A stretch of DNA of 57,301 bases from CAZSWS01 sp964610765 (GTDB lineage Bacteria; Bacteroidota; Bacteroidia; Bacteroidales; Tannerellaceae): contig CAZSWS010000009.1 of assembly GCA_964610765.1 (NCBI GenBank), positions 1 to 57,301 of the forward strand, read 5' to 3'. Below, piece by piece: positions 26,215-34,868 of the stretch. Both the position numbers and the translations under genes were made by a program. The notes under the pieces were generated by a model that worked only from the letters and a program-made list of their open reading frames with translations, searched no databases and was not told where the DNA came from. How positions within the stretch are numbered: the stretch's first letter is position 1; the number at the start of each line of letters is the position of its first letter.

Positions 26215-27591
26215 TTAGAAAAAGGAGGTAAATTTCAACCCTCCTGATAAAGCGCTGATAGACAGTCTTTCATTCGAAACAAATTTGTCTTTGATGTCTG
26301 TGTAATAATCGGATATGATTAATCGGGTTTTGGGCTGAGCATACTTATAGTCAAGATAGAGCGAAAGACCTAATGTGGGGGCAAGCATTGCTGTGATAGA
26401 CCCCCCACCACCTACAACGAATGAATTGTTTACCTTGTATTCCATCATAGGAATCTTTTTTTCTGAAAGTTTTCCTCCGTTGTCTACCATTGCTTCCATA
26501 TCTATATTTCCTCCGACACCTTTTCCAAGTCCGACAAGTAGTTTCCCTTGCAAAATAAATTTAGGACTCAGTATCTTTGCATAATATCCACCTACCATAA
26601 AAGTTGCATAGCCAAAGGATTGAATATCCATTTGTGGATTTATATATTCCGCAGGCAAATCTTCCCAATCCAAATCACCTATGGCACTTTGCTCGAAAGG
26701 CATATGTAGAAATCCTATTTCACCTCCGATTCCCCAACGCTTGTTGAAGTAATAAGCTCCTTCGATAGCACCTTCCAGCCCTAGACCTTCAAATGAGTGC
26801 GCGTCAATATAAAAGGCTTGCCCAATCCTAATAGAAAGAAAAGAGGGGTTTTCCAATTCTTCTCTAAGGTCGAATGGAGTGAAAAAATCGCCTTTGTTTT
26901 TATAAAAGCTATTGATGATGAGGTAGCTGAGTTCAGTTGATAGGATACCTATGCCTGCGCCGGCTAATATGTCAGATAGCCAGTGTCGATTGTTTAAGCT
27001 GCGGCTTACTCCGGTGTATGTACTCATGGTGTATCCCAGAACGCTGTAGAGGGAGTTGACGTGTCCGTATTCTTTATGTAGAAAGCTTGCATTCATAAAT
27101 GCCGTTGCCGTATGTCCGGAAGGGAAAGAATTTCGGGTTGTTCCATCGGGACGCATCACTCTTGCAGTATATTTAATGGAGTTGACCAGTCCGCCCATGA
27201 TTAGCATACCGCCTCCCCAGTGAATAAGTGCTCTGCCAAATTTATTGCGTCCCTTCACACCGGATAAGTTTAAGGCAAACGCAGTTACACCGGGTGCATA
27301 TTGTGTATAGTTGTCCAGCTTGTTTCTAAAATCAGGGGTATATCGATTACGAATACTTCTTACGTTATTGTTCGCATTCCATGAAATAGCAGAAAGACCT
27401 CCAAATATAGCCGGGGCTATTGTGTGCTTCCAAAAAGGGTCGTTGAATTTCTTTTGAGGGAGTAGCGTGTCTTTTTTTAATGTGTATTGCTCGTTCGTTT
27501 TGATTGAGTTTGATAGTGTGTAGCGCTGCTTAGCTACTAAAGAGCTTGAGAAAAAAAGTAAATATAGGATGGATAATATAAAAAGCCTCAT
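26215..27591 (-). CDS. PAP2 phosphatase fused to a C-terminal beta-barrel-like domain
   Basis: After a signal sequence, residues 55-225 form a PAP2 lipid phosphatase with all three motifs: K140-x6-R147-P148, PSGH (157-160) and S196-R197-x5-H203-x3-D207. Residues 250-458 are a run of alternating strands with many Gly and aromatics, ending in Phe-Phe as in outer-membrane barrels. PAP2 enzymes remove phosphate from lipid A, undecaprenyl pyrophosphate or phosphatidyl lipids. The barrel could anchor the enzyme in the outer membrane. The substrate is open. Confidence 0.82.
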   Translation of the reverse strand: MRLFILSILYLLFFSSSLVAKQRYTLSNSIKTNEQYTLKKDTLLPQKKFNDPFWKHTIAPAIFGGLSAISWNANNNVRSIRNRYTPDFRNKLDNYTQYAPGVTAFALNLSGVKGRNKFGRALIHWGGGMLIMGGLVNSIKYTARVMRPDGTTRNSFPSGHTATAFMNASFLHKEYGHVNSLYSVLGYTMSTYTGVSRSLNNRHWLSDILAGAGIGILSTELSYLIINSFYKNKGDFFTPFDLREELENPSFLSIRIGQAFYIDAHSFEGLGLEGAIEGAYYFNKRWGIGGEIGFLHMPFEQSAIGDLDWEDLPAEYINPQMDIQSFGYATFMVGGYYAKILSPKFILQGKLLVGLGKGVGGNIDMEAMVDNGGKLSEKKIPMMEYKVNNSFVVGGGGSITAMLAPTLGLSLYLDYKYAQPKTRLIISDYYTDIKDKFVSNERLSISALSGGLKFTSFF

Positions 27592-27925
27592 GTGTATTTT
27601 GATGCGAAGTGTTGATAAGTGTTTTGTATCTGGCTTTGTGATAGGCAGATGCCGTATATATGCTTATTGCCTATAAGTCAAGATTGCATAAAAATATGAA
27701 AAGATTCCTAGATAATGATGTTCTTTCAGCAAAATGTTTGCTTTAACCGGCTACTAATCATTCTGATTGTCCTTTCTCTTCTTACCATAAATACAACCTT
27801 AGTGTTAAACAAATTATTATTCTAGTATGAAACCGGACTTGACTTTACTGAGTTTTAGAGGTGGAATAGTGGCTCGTGTAAAAACTATTCGTATATTTAC
27901 GAACAACACGTAAATGTATTGAGTC
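27592..27925. other. Intergenic region between divergent PAP2 and protease-like genes
   Basis: These 334 bp contain no ORF of note or RNA gene. The only structured signal is the palindrome at 27888-27903. Confidence 0.6.
27888..27903 (+). promoter_or_regulatory. Palindrome overlapping a near -7 box
   Basis: TTCGTA (27888-27893) and TACGAA (27898-27903) form a perfect 6-bp inverted repeat around TATT. TATATTTA (27892-27899), one base off TAnnTTTG, lies inside it, 27 nt before the ATG at 27926. A repressor could sit here. Confidence 0.3.
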
Positions 27926-29161
27926 ATGAAAATACAGACATTATCTTTACTGCTATTCGCGTTATCCTTCTTTTCATGTAATACAAAAACACAGGAAAAA
28001 GATCAAGCGAAATTAATGGTTCTTGAAACGGTTGTGGCGGAAGAAATTATTCCGGTACACATATTCGGGCATATTTATATTGAAGGGATGGTCGATTCAA
28101 TCAAGGGAAACTACCTCTTTGATACGGGAGCGCACAATCTGTATTTTGATCAGGTGTTTTATGACGAGAGCGGCATCAAATTTTCTGAAGTGAGTAAAGG
28201 GATTATTGGTGGTGCGGGCACCGGGAAAGAATCAGTTCCTTTGATTATGGATAAAGTATCTGTGGATATTGACCCTTTTGGTACTTATACTACATCGATG
28301 GTTCCTGTACTGAAACTTAAAGAAATACTGGGTGATTTTGTAGATGGTATTTTGGGGTTGGACTTGTTTTATGAAAGCATATTGGAGATAAACTATGAAG
28401 ATAAATATATGAAGACTTATAACTCCATAGACTCTATAGGCCTGTCTGGCTATAAAAAGATTCCTATCAGTATTGAAAAAAGGAGACTCTATATCCCTCT
28501 GGAGGTGCAAGTGAACGATGAACTACGTGTGAAGGGAGAGTTTTTATTGGATTTAGGAGCAGGGGGTAGTATTAGCTTTACCAGTCCTACGGCAAATAAG
28601 TATCAAATGGAGAAAATGAAAAATCCTAAAGCCAGATACTATACGAAATATGGTGGAGTAGGAGGTGAAGGCGAGTCATATTCTTTTCAGGGAAATGGGG
28701 TAGATATTGCCGGCTTTTCGTTGGATACTGTTGCGATGGGCTTTTCGCTGAATAAAGAGGGTGCGCTGTCGTCAGAACGGCATTCTGGATTAGTGGGAAA
28801 TAAAGTCTTTAAAAACTTCCACCTGGTCTTGGACTTTATCAACCGTAATTTGTATTTGAAGCCTAATTCAAGTTTTGGCACTGATTTAGGGAAAGAATCT
28901 TCGTTAGGATTTAGTTTTACGAATAGGAGTAAAACGCTACAAGCGTGGATGGTGACCGGTATGTATGTGGATAGCAATGCCGAGAAAAGTGGTTTAAAGA
29001 TTGATGACCATATTACCCATGTGAATGGGAAAACGGTACTGGATGTGCCCTTTGGTGAAGAAAATAAACTTTTTGAAGGAAAAGAATCTGTTGAGCTGGT
29101 TGTTGTCCGCAATGAAAACGAAACGCTGACGATTCGCTTCGATAAGAAAGACGTGTATTAA
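27926..29161 (+). CDS. Retropepsin-like aspartyl protease lipoprotein with PDZ domain
   Basis: A 411-residue lipoprotein: signal peptide with lipobox LSFFSC (C18). It then has two retropepsin-like half-domains with FDTGA (D66) and LDLGA (D209), which would form the catalytic pair of an aspartyl protease. A C-terminal PDZ domain (about 320-405; DDHITHVNGK and GKESVELVVVRN) follows. In the second half-domain the usual D-T/S-G is D-L-G, which may weaken activity. It is probably anchored in the outer or inner membrane. Its stop overlaps that of the convergent exonuclease gene. Confidence 0.8.
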   Translation: MKIQTLSLLLFALSFFSCNTKTQEKDQAKLMVLETVVAEEIIPVHIFGHIYIEGMVDSIKGNYLFDTGAHNLYFDQVFYDESGIKFSEVSKGIIGGAGTGKESVPLIMDKVSVDIDPFGTYTTSMVPVLKLKEILGDFVDGILGLDLFYESILEINYEDKYMKTYNSIDSIGLSGYKKIPISIEKRRLYIPLEVQVNDELRVKGEFLLDLGAGGSISFTSPTANKYQMEKMKNPKARYYTKYGGVGGEGESYSFQGNGVDIAGFSLDTVAMGFSLNKEGALSSERHSGLVGNKVFKNFHLVLDFINRNLYLKPNSSFGTDLGKESSLGFSFTNRSKTLQAWMVTGMYVDSNAEKSGLKIDDHITHVNGKTVLDVPFGEENKLFEGKESVELVVVRNENETLTIRFDKKDVY

Positions 29162-29649
29162 AATATCTGTAAGGCAATAGCTGCACAGGCTTCAGCATCA
29201 GCCAGTGCATCGTGGTGATTAAGTAGCTCAAATCCACAAGCGGCAGATACTGTCTGTAGCTGGTAGTTAGGTAAACCTTTCAATACTTTTCTGGCTGTTC
29301 GGCAGGTGCAATAAAACGCATAGTCCGGATAGTCCATACCATAGGTTTTAAAGGCTGCTTTCAAACATCCTTCATCAAAGGGAGAGTTATGTGCTATCAA
29401 GGGATATTCAGCAATCAAAGGTGTCAGTTCACTCCACACTTCTGAAAAGACCGGCTCATTGTCTGTGTCTTGTGCTGTTAGTCCATGAATACGTGTGTTC
29501 CAGTAGTTATAATAGTCGGGCTCCGGTTTAATCAGGCGATGTACTTTCTCTGTGATTAATCCGTTGCGCACAACCACCAGTCCTACACTGCATATGCTGG
29601 AGCGTTGTTCGTTGGCTGTTTCGAAATCGATAGCGGCAAAGTCAAGCAT
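29158..29649 (-). CDS. DEDD-family 3'-5' exonuclease
   Basis: A 163-residue DnaQ-like exonuclease. It shows exo I AAIDFETA (D8, E10), exo II LIAHNSPFDEG and exo III HDALADAEA (HxxxxD), so it is a DEDDh enzyme. It resembles stand-alone DNA polymerase III epsilon-like domains without further parts. It is the last gene of the minus-strand operon with udk (2-nt gap), tex and the TPR gene. Confidence 0.88.
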   Translation of the reverse strand: MLDFAAIDFETANEQRSSICSVGLVVVRNGLITEKVHRLIKPEPDYYNYWNTRIHGLTAQDTDNEPVFSEVWSELTPLIAEYPLIAHNSPFDEGCLKAAFKTYGMDYPDYAFYCTCRTARKVLKGLPNYQLQTVSAACGFELLNHHDALADAEACAAIALQIF

Positions 29650-29651
29650 GT

Positions 29652-30260
29652 TTATCCTATTTTCTCTAAGATAGCTGAAGCAATGAAATCAGCAGCTTGT
29701 TGATTTTTACCTCCACCCATGACCAACATATCAGCATAATTGCGTGAAGGTTCAATGAATTCTTCGTGCATCGGGCGTACCACTTTATAATATCGGTCAA
29801 TCACCATGTCAACAGTTCGACCGCGCGATTTGATGTCTCGTCGCATGATTCGGGTAAGCCGCTGATCGGAAGGTACTTCTAAGAACAACTTCATGTCTAA
29901 AAGATCTCGAAGTTCCGGGCAAGTATAGATAAGGATTCCTTCAACAATCAATATCTTCTTAGGCTCAGTATAGATTGTTTCCGGTAGGCGGATACATTCC
30001 AGATAGGAGTAGGTGGGTATATGAATCGGCGACTCGCCTTGAAGCTTGAGTATATCTTTAACAAGTAGTTCCCATTCGATGGAGTCGGGATGGTCGAAGT
30101 TGATTTTACGGCGTTCTTCCAGTGGAAGTTCTATTGCATCCCGGTAGTAAGAGTCTTGGGATAAGATGACGATTTTGTCGGCAGGGACTTGTTTGAGTAT
30201 TTGTTTGACCAAGGTTGTTTTACCTGAACCGGAGCCTCCGGCAATACCTATCGTGTACAT
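29652..30260 (-). CDS. udk: Uridine kinase
   Basis: Phosphorylates uridine and cytidine in pyrimidine salvage. Walker A GGSGSGKTT occupies residues 8-16, and the family segments ILSQDSYYRD and FDHPDSIEWELL follow, as does ILIVEGILIY. Length 202 is normal. It lies between tex (30 nt) and the exonuclease gene (2 nt) on the minus strand. Confidence 0.95.
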   Translation of the reverse strand: MYTIGIAGGSGSGKTTLVKQILKQVPADKIVILSQDSYYRDAIELPLEERRKINFDHPDSIEWELLVKDILKLQGESPIHIPTYSYLECIRLPETIYTEPKKILIVEGILIYTCPELRDLLDMKLFLEVPSDQRLTRIMRRDIKSRGRTVDMVIDRYYKVVRPMHEEFIEPSRNYADMLVMGGGKNQQAADFIASAILEKIG

Positions 30261-30290
30261 GTTGTTTTAAATATTAATAGTTGAATAGAC

Positions 30291-32423
30291 TTAAGATATA
30301 GCTTGTTTCATAGATAACTGAATCCTTTTACGTGCTAAATCTACACTGATTACTTTCACCTGAACGTGTTGATGGATAGATACAACTTCTGCCGGATCGC
30401 TTACAAAACGGTCGGCAAGTTCAGAAATATGTACTAAACCATTTTCTTTAATACCTATATCTACAAAGCATCCAAAGTTGGTAATGTTGGTAACAATGCC
30501 CGGAAGCGTCATTCCTTCGTGTAAGTCTTCAATTGATTTGACTGAACTGTCGAAAGAAAATAGCTGAATCGCTTTTCGGGGGTCGCGCCCCGGTTTGTCC
30601 AGTTCTTCCATGATATCGGTTAATGTGGGCATCCCGATGCGGTCTGAGATATACTTTTTGAGGTCAAGCTTCTTCTTTAGCTCTTTATTCGTGATAAGTT
30701 CGTCAACATTCGTATTCAGGTCTTTCGCCATTTGTAGAACAATGGAATAGCTCTCAGGGTGAACGGCCGAATTGTCTAACGGGTTATCTCCTTCGCGGAT
30801 GCGTAAGAAGCCGGCACATTGTTCAAACGCTTTGTCACCCATGCGCGAAACGTTCATCAGTTCACGTCGGTTGCGAAAAGCTCCGTTCTCTTTGCGATAG
30901 TCTACAATGTTGCGTGCCAATGCATTGCCTAGTCCCGAAACATAGGTTAGCAAGTATTGGCTGGCTGTGTTTAAGTCGACCCCAACTGAGTTTACACAGT
31001 TTTCTACGGTTTGCTCCAGACTTTGCTTCAAGGCTGTCTGGTTTACATCGTGTTGATACTGTCCTACGCCAATGCTTTTCGGGTCTATCTTAACTAATTC
31101 TGCCATAGGGTCCATTAATCGCCTACCAATACTGACCGCACCTCGAACCGTTACATCATATTCCGGGAATTCTTCGCGTGCTATTTTAGAGGCAGAGTAG
31201 ATAGATGCCCCATTTTCACTCACGACAAAGACCTGTACTTTTCGGTCGTATCGGATGTTGGTAATAAACTGTTCCGTCTCTCTGCTGGCTGTTCCGTTAC
31301 CGATAGCTATTGCCTGAATATCATACGTTTCGACCAAATGGGCTACTTTTGATGATGATTTGGTACGTTCACTTTGTGGAGGATTAGGGTAGATGGTCTC
31401 GTTGTGTAGTAAGTTGCCTTGTGCGTCCAGACATACCAGTTTGCATCCGGTTCTATACCCGGGGTCAACACCCAGCACACGTTTTTGTCCTAAGGGGGGG
31501 GCAAGCAATAGTTGCTTAACGTTTTCTGCAAACACACGGATAGCTTCTTCGTCAGCCATTTGTTTTGTTTCTTTCATGAACTCCGTTTCAATCGACGGCT
31601 TTAATAGTCGCTTAAAACAGTCTTCAACGGCCAGAGATACTTGTTCAGACGATTCGTTTCGTCCCTTAACGAAGTTTTGTTTCAATCGATCTATGGCTCC
31701 TTCCATGTCAGGGTCAAGTGATACTTTTAGAAACCCTTCAGACTGTCCACGCATTAAAGCCAAAAAGCGATGTGAGCCGATGCGATTCAAGCGTTCGTCA
31801 AACTCATAATAGTCTTTATATTTGATGGCTTCTTCTTCTTTTCCTTTCACCACTTTGGCAGCGATTACTGCTGTACGATTGAATGAATTTCTGACTGTAT
31901 TTCGGGCTCTTTCATCTTCGTTTATCCATTCGGCAATGATATCACGCGCTCCTTGTAAAGCTGTGTCAACATCGGCTACCTCATCATTGAGAAAAGCCTC
32001 TGCGTGAAGCGAAATATCTCGATCTTGCTGAGAAAAGAGTCGTTTAGCTAATGGCTCTAAGCCTTTTTTACGAGCAATTTCAGCACGCGTTACCCGTTTG
32101 GGTTTGTAAGGGAGGTAAAGATCTTCCAAAACGGTTCCATCCCACGTCTCTTCAATGCGCTTTTTCAAGTCGTCACTTAGCTTGCCTTGTTCATCAATGC
32201 TTTTAAGGATGGTTTCTTTTCGCTTAGTCAGTTCTTTTAGTTTCTCCCATTGTATTTTGATTTGTTCAATCTGTACTTCATCCAGTCCCCCGGTTACTTC
32301 TTTTCGATATCGGCTGATGAACGGTATAGTAGCCCCTTCAGCCAGCAAACCAATTGTTTTTTCTATTTGTCTTTCAGAGATGGAAAGCAGATTAGCTATA
32401 ATAGCTGTATATATGGATGTCAT
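30291..32423 (-). CDS. tex: Tex-family RNA-binding transcription factor
   Basis: A 710-residue Tex protein with the N-terminal helical domain, a YqgF-like core (LGVDPGYRTGCKLVCLD), helix-hairpin-helix segments (DLNTASQYLLTYVSGLGNALA) and a C-terminal S1 RNA-binding domain from about 635 (GIVTNITNFGCFVDIGIKENGLVH). Tex acts in transcription and RNA processing. Length is slightly under the E. coli homologue. It follows the TPR gene by 12 nt. Confidence 0.94.
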   Translation of the reverse strand: MTSIYTAIIANLLSISERQIEKTIGLLAEGATIPFISRYRKEVTGGLDEVQIEQIKIQWEKLKELTKRKETILKSIDEQGKLSDDLKKRIEETWDGTVLEDLYLPYKPKRVTRAEIARKKGLEPLAKRLFSQQDRDISLHAEAFLNDEVADVDTALQGARDIIAEWINEDERARNTVRNSFNRTAVIAAKVVKGKEEEAIKYKDYYEFDERLNRIGSHRFLALMRGQSEGFLKVSLDPDMEGAIDRLKQNFVKGRNESSEQVSLAVEDCFKRLLKPSIETEFMKETKQMADEEAIRVFAENVKQLLLAPPLGQKRVLGVDPGYRTGCKLVCLDAQGNLLHNETIYPNPPQSERTKSSSKVAHLVETYDIQAIAIGNGTASRETEQFITNIRYDRKVQVFVVSENGASIYSASKIAREEFPEYDVTVRGAVSIGRRLMDPMAELVKIDPKSIGVGQYQHDVNQTALKQSLEQTVENCVNSVGVDLNTASQYLLTYVSGLGNALARNIVDYRKENGAFRNRRELMNVSRMGDKAFEQCAGFLRIREGDNPLDNSAVHPESYSIVLQMAKDLNTNVDELITNKELKKKLDLKKYISDRIGMPTLTDIMEELDKPGRDPRKAIQLFSFDSSVKSIEDLHEGMTLPGIVTNITNFGCFVDIGIKENGLVHISELADRFVSDPAEVVSIHQHVQVKVISVDLARKRIQLSMKQAIS

Positions 32424-32435
32424 GTTTAAATAGGG

Positions 32436-34592
32436 TTATTCTTCAATTAGATAATATAATCGATCAATGATTAAGGGTATTTCTTCTTCTTTAATTCCGG
32501 CGGCTAATAAATCAGGAATGTCTTGCTTAAACAGCTTGACAAATCCTTCCATACCATCGGGCGTACTCTTGACGGCCAATTGATACTTTTGTAAAGCTGT
32601 AGCTGTTTGTTGCATAGCCCACTCAGTATGCCCTGCATTGAGATAGTCTTGCATTTTGGGGCGTTCGCTTTCTATTTTTGCATAATAGTTTTGTGCTTGT
32701 TCAAACTTGCCGGTCAGGAACGAACACCAGGCAATAGGTCGCCATGCCTTATGACTTTTACTATCTAAGTAATCTACTTTGAAATAGCATTTAAGTGCCT
32801 CTTCATACATCTTTAGCTCTAAATAACAATGCCCGATGTTCAACTGAATAGATAGATTGTTCGGGTCTAATGCTTCATGGCGTAGATAATATTCAAGCGC
32901 TTTTTGAGGTTGTTTTAATGAACGATAGCATGCTGCTATACGTTTTAAGACCCATTTGCTGTCAGTATGTAGCATTTCTGCATGTAGATAGGCTTCTAAA
33001 GCACCATGTATATCGTCAGACAATTGTTTGCAGTAGCCGATTTTCTGGAATAGCACATCGTCGTCCGGTTTTCTAACTGAAAGCTCTTCGAAAAGAGGCA
33101 AGGCATCTTTGACATAGTTTTTACGTAAGTAATACTCTGCAATTACAGTCAAGCTTTTATCGTCTGATATATAAGGGCGTATGATGGGAAGATTATGAAA
33201 GTCGAGTGATAAACTAAAGATATCTTTAAATTCATGTTTATACGGGTATATCTTATGAAAACGGTATAAATCTTGAATATACTGACTGATAATGCGCTCT
33301 ATCTCTACCTGGTCAGAAGGAAGCTCAGCACTGCTCTGTTGCAGGAATTCGTTTGCTTGCTCTGAAAACTGCGAAAGCATCATGTTGCGAGCAGATTCAG
33401 GCATTTTAGAAAGACTGAACGATAGGGAGTATTTATCGGAGTTGCACAAAAATGGTGCTTCTTTGAGTGTTTTATACAAAGAGGCTTCCTCAGGCGTTGA
33501 GTGAGCCTGAAAATCTTTATAGTGATTGTCATAAAGCAGCACCCAATTAGGTACATCGTTAAAGAAAGGAAACCCTTTTAGATGAATAAAGGTTGAGTGC
33601 ATCACGTCAGCACCTTCTTGTTGTAGTTCGCCAAGCTCTTCAATTTTCTTGCCCAACTTACCTTTTGAAAGCATGTCTTGCCATTCCGGATTCATGGCGT
33701 CTCCCTCCATGTCAGAAGCTAAATCCATCAAGTTCATTTTGTCATTAATCTTGGGCGTTATCTTTAAGATTTCCGGAATAAGTTCTTCACGTAGTTTACG
33801 AGAAATATTCTCCGTCTCTCGGGAAAGAATAAAGCGTAAGATAATGGTGCGTACAATCCGAACAAAATCAGGCGACTCGCTAAGTAGCATGAGGCGATCA
33901 TGAATGTCAGTATATACAGCTGTTCGGTTTTGATAAGCATATAAAATCAGCAGTAAGCAGATATACGACCGAATACGAGCTTCGGGCTTACCGGACAAGG
34001 CGACATCAAACAGTAAATTAACCTTCGTGATGTCGAAACGACTTTGGATAGAGAGGTACAGAGCAGAAACAATTTGACAAGCCACTTTGTCATGTAAAGA
34101 GTCGTTGTCAAAGAGTAGCTGAATGTCAGCTGCTTCACGAATAGAAAGTATATCCGATGTCCATATTTTATAAAATAGGGTGAGCAAATTATTATCTAGT
34201 GTTTCATAGTCAGATACATCACTCGATTTTTCTATGATTTTAGAAAGATCAGCATAAGTGAGTTTCTCTTCTTGTATGCGTCTTTTTTGAATATAATAGG
34301 TGTGTTTGGACTGAACGGATTGTAATTCGTTATATACCTTTTCAGTTAGCTCGTATAAATTGATTCTGAGGTTGCTATATATTTGATTGCGCTGAGGGTC
34401 TTGGCTCCCTTGCGTGAAATATATCAGCATGTATTTATACGTTTCCTGAAGTTTGTTCAGCTGCTCTAGGTGATTAATGACCTGAGCATCTTGGATAATC
34501 ATCTCCAGCTTGCTAAATGCAAGTTTTAGCTCACAATGATCTATGTGCTGAATGACTGTCTGATATTTTGTGTATAGTTCGGTTGAATTCAT
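32436..34592 (-). CDS. TPR-repeat protein, cytoplasmic, unknown role
   Basis: A 718-residue protein with no signal peptide. The N-terminal two-thirds is helical without recognised motifs; TPRs begin near residue 500 (DALPLFEELSVRKPDDDVLFQKIG, ALEAYLHAEM, ALEYYLRHEALDPNNL). It heads the operon with tex, udk and an exonuclease, which hints at an RNA-linked or housekeeping role, but no specific function can be given. Confidence 0.75.
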   Translation of the reverse strand: MNSTELYTKYQTVIQHIDHCELKLAFSKLEMIIQDAQVINHLEQLNKLQETYKYMLIYFTQGSQDPQRNQIYSNLRINLYELTEKVYNELQSVQSKHTYYIQKRRIQEEKLTYADLSKIIEKSSDVSDYETLDNNLLTLFYKIWTSDILSIREAADIQLLFDNDSLHDKVACQIVSALYLSIQSRFDITKVNLLFDVALSGKPEARIRSYICLLLILYAYQNRTAVYTDIHDRLMLLSESPDFVRIVRTIILRFILSRETENISRKLREELIPEILKITPKINDKMNLMDLASDMEGDAMNPEWQDMLSKGKLGKKIEELGELQQEGADVMHSTFIHLKGFPFFNDVPNWVLLYDNHYKDFQAHSTPEEASLYKTLKEAPFLCNSDKYSLSFSLSKMPESARNMMLSQFSEQANEFLQQSSAELPSDQVEIERIISQYIQDLYRFHKIYPYKHEFKDIFSLSLDFHNLPIIRPYISDDKSLTVIAEYYLRKNYVKDALPLFEELSVRKPDDDVLFQKIGYCKQLSDDIHGALEAYLHAEMLHTDSKWVLKRIAACYRSLKQPQKALEYYLRHEALDPNNLSIQLNIGHCYLELKMYEEALKCYFKVDYLDSKSHKAWRPIAWCSFLTGKFEQAQNYYAKIESERPKMQDYLNAGHTEWAMQQTATALQKYQLAVKSTPDGMEGFVKLFKQDIPDLLAAGIKEEEIPLIIDRLYYLIEE

Positions 34593-34617
34593 GTTGAATA
34601 TGCGATAAATCTAAATT

Positions 34618-34625
34618 CAAAAATA
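34618..34625 (-). promoter_or_regulatory. -7 box of the TPR-tex-udk operon
   Basis: CAAAAATA on the plus strand reads TATTTTTG on the minus strand, 25 nt before the start. Confidence 0.4.
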
Positions 34626-34830
34626 GAGTTTTTAGCTTATATAACCTATTAATTAGTTACATAGTCGTACTCTTTTTAAAGGATAGGTCTTTGTCATCAA
34701 ACATTCCTGTCTGTTGAAACGGATAATCAAAGTAGAATAAACTGTTTCCGGATAGCAAAAATATGCATAAAACTTCCGGCTTAATCGTTGTGTTTTACTT
34801 TTTTAGTATATAGAAGTCGCTAATTTTAGC

Positions 34831-34838
34831 TACTTTTG
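34831..34838 (+). promoter_or_regulatory. -7 box of lepA
   Basis: TACTTTTG fits TAnnTTTG, 30 nt before the lepA ATG. It is divergent from the TPR operon promoter at 34618. Confidence 0.4.
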
Positions 34839-34868
34839 TACATTGAAATAAGAGTATATTATAGATAA

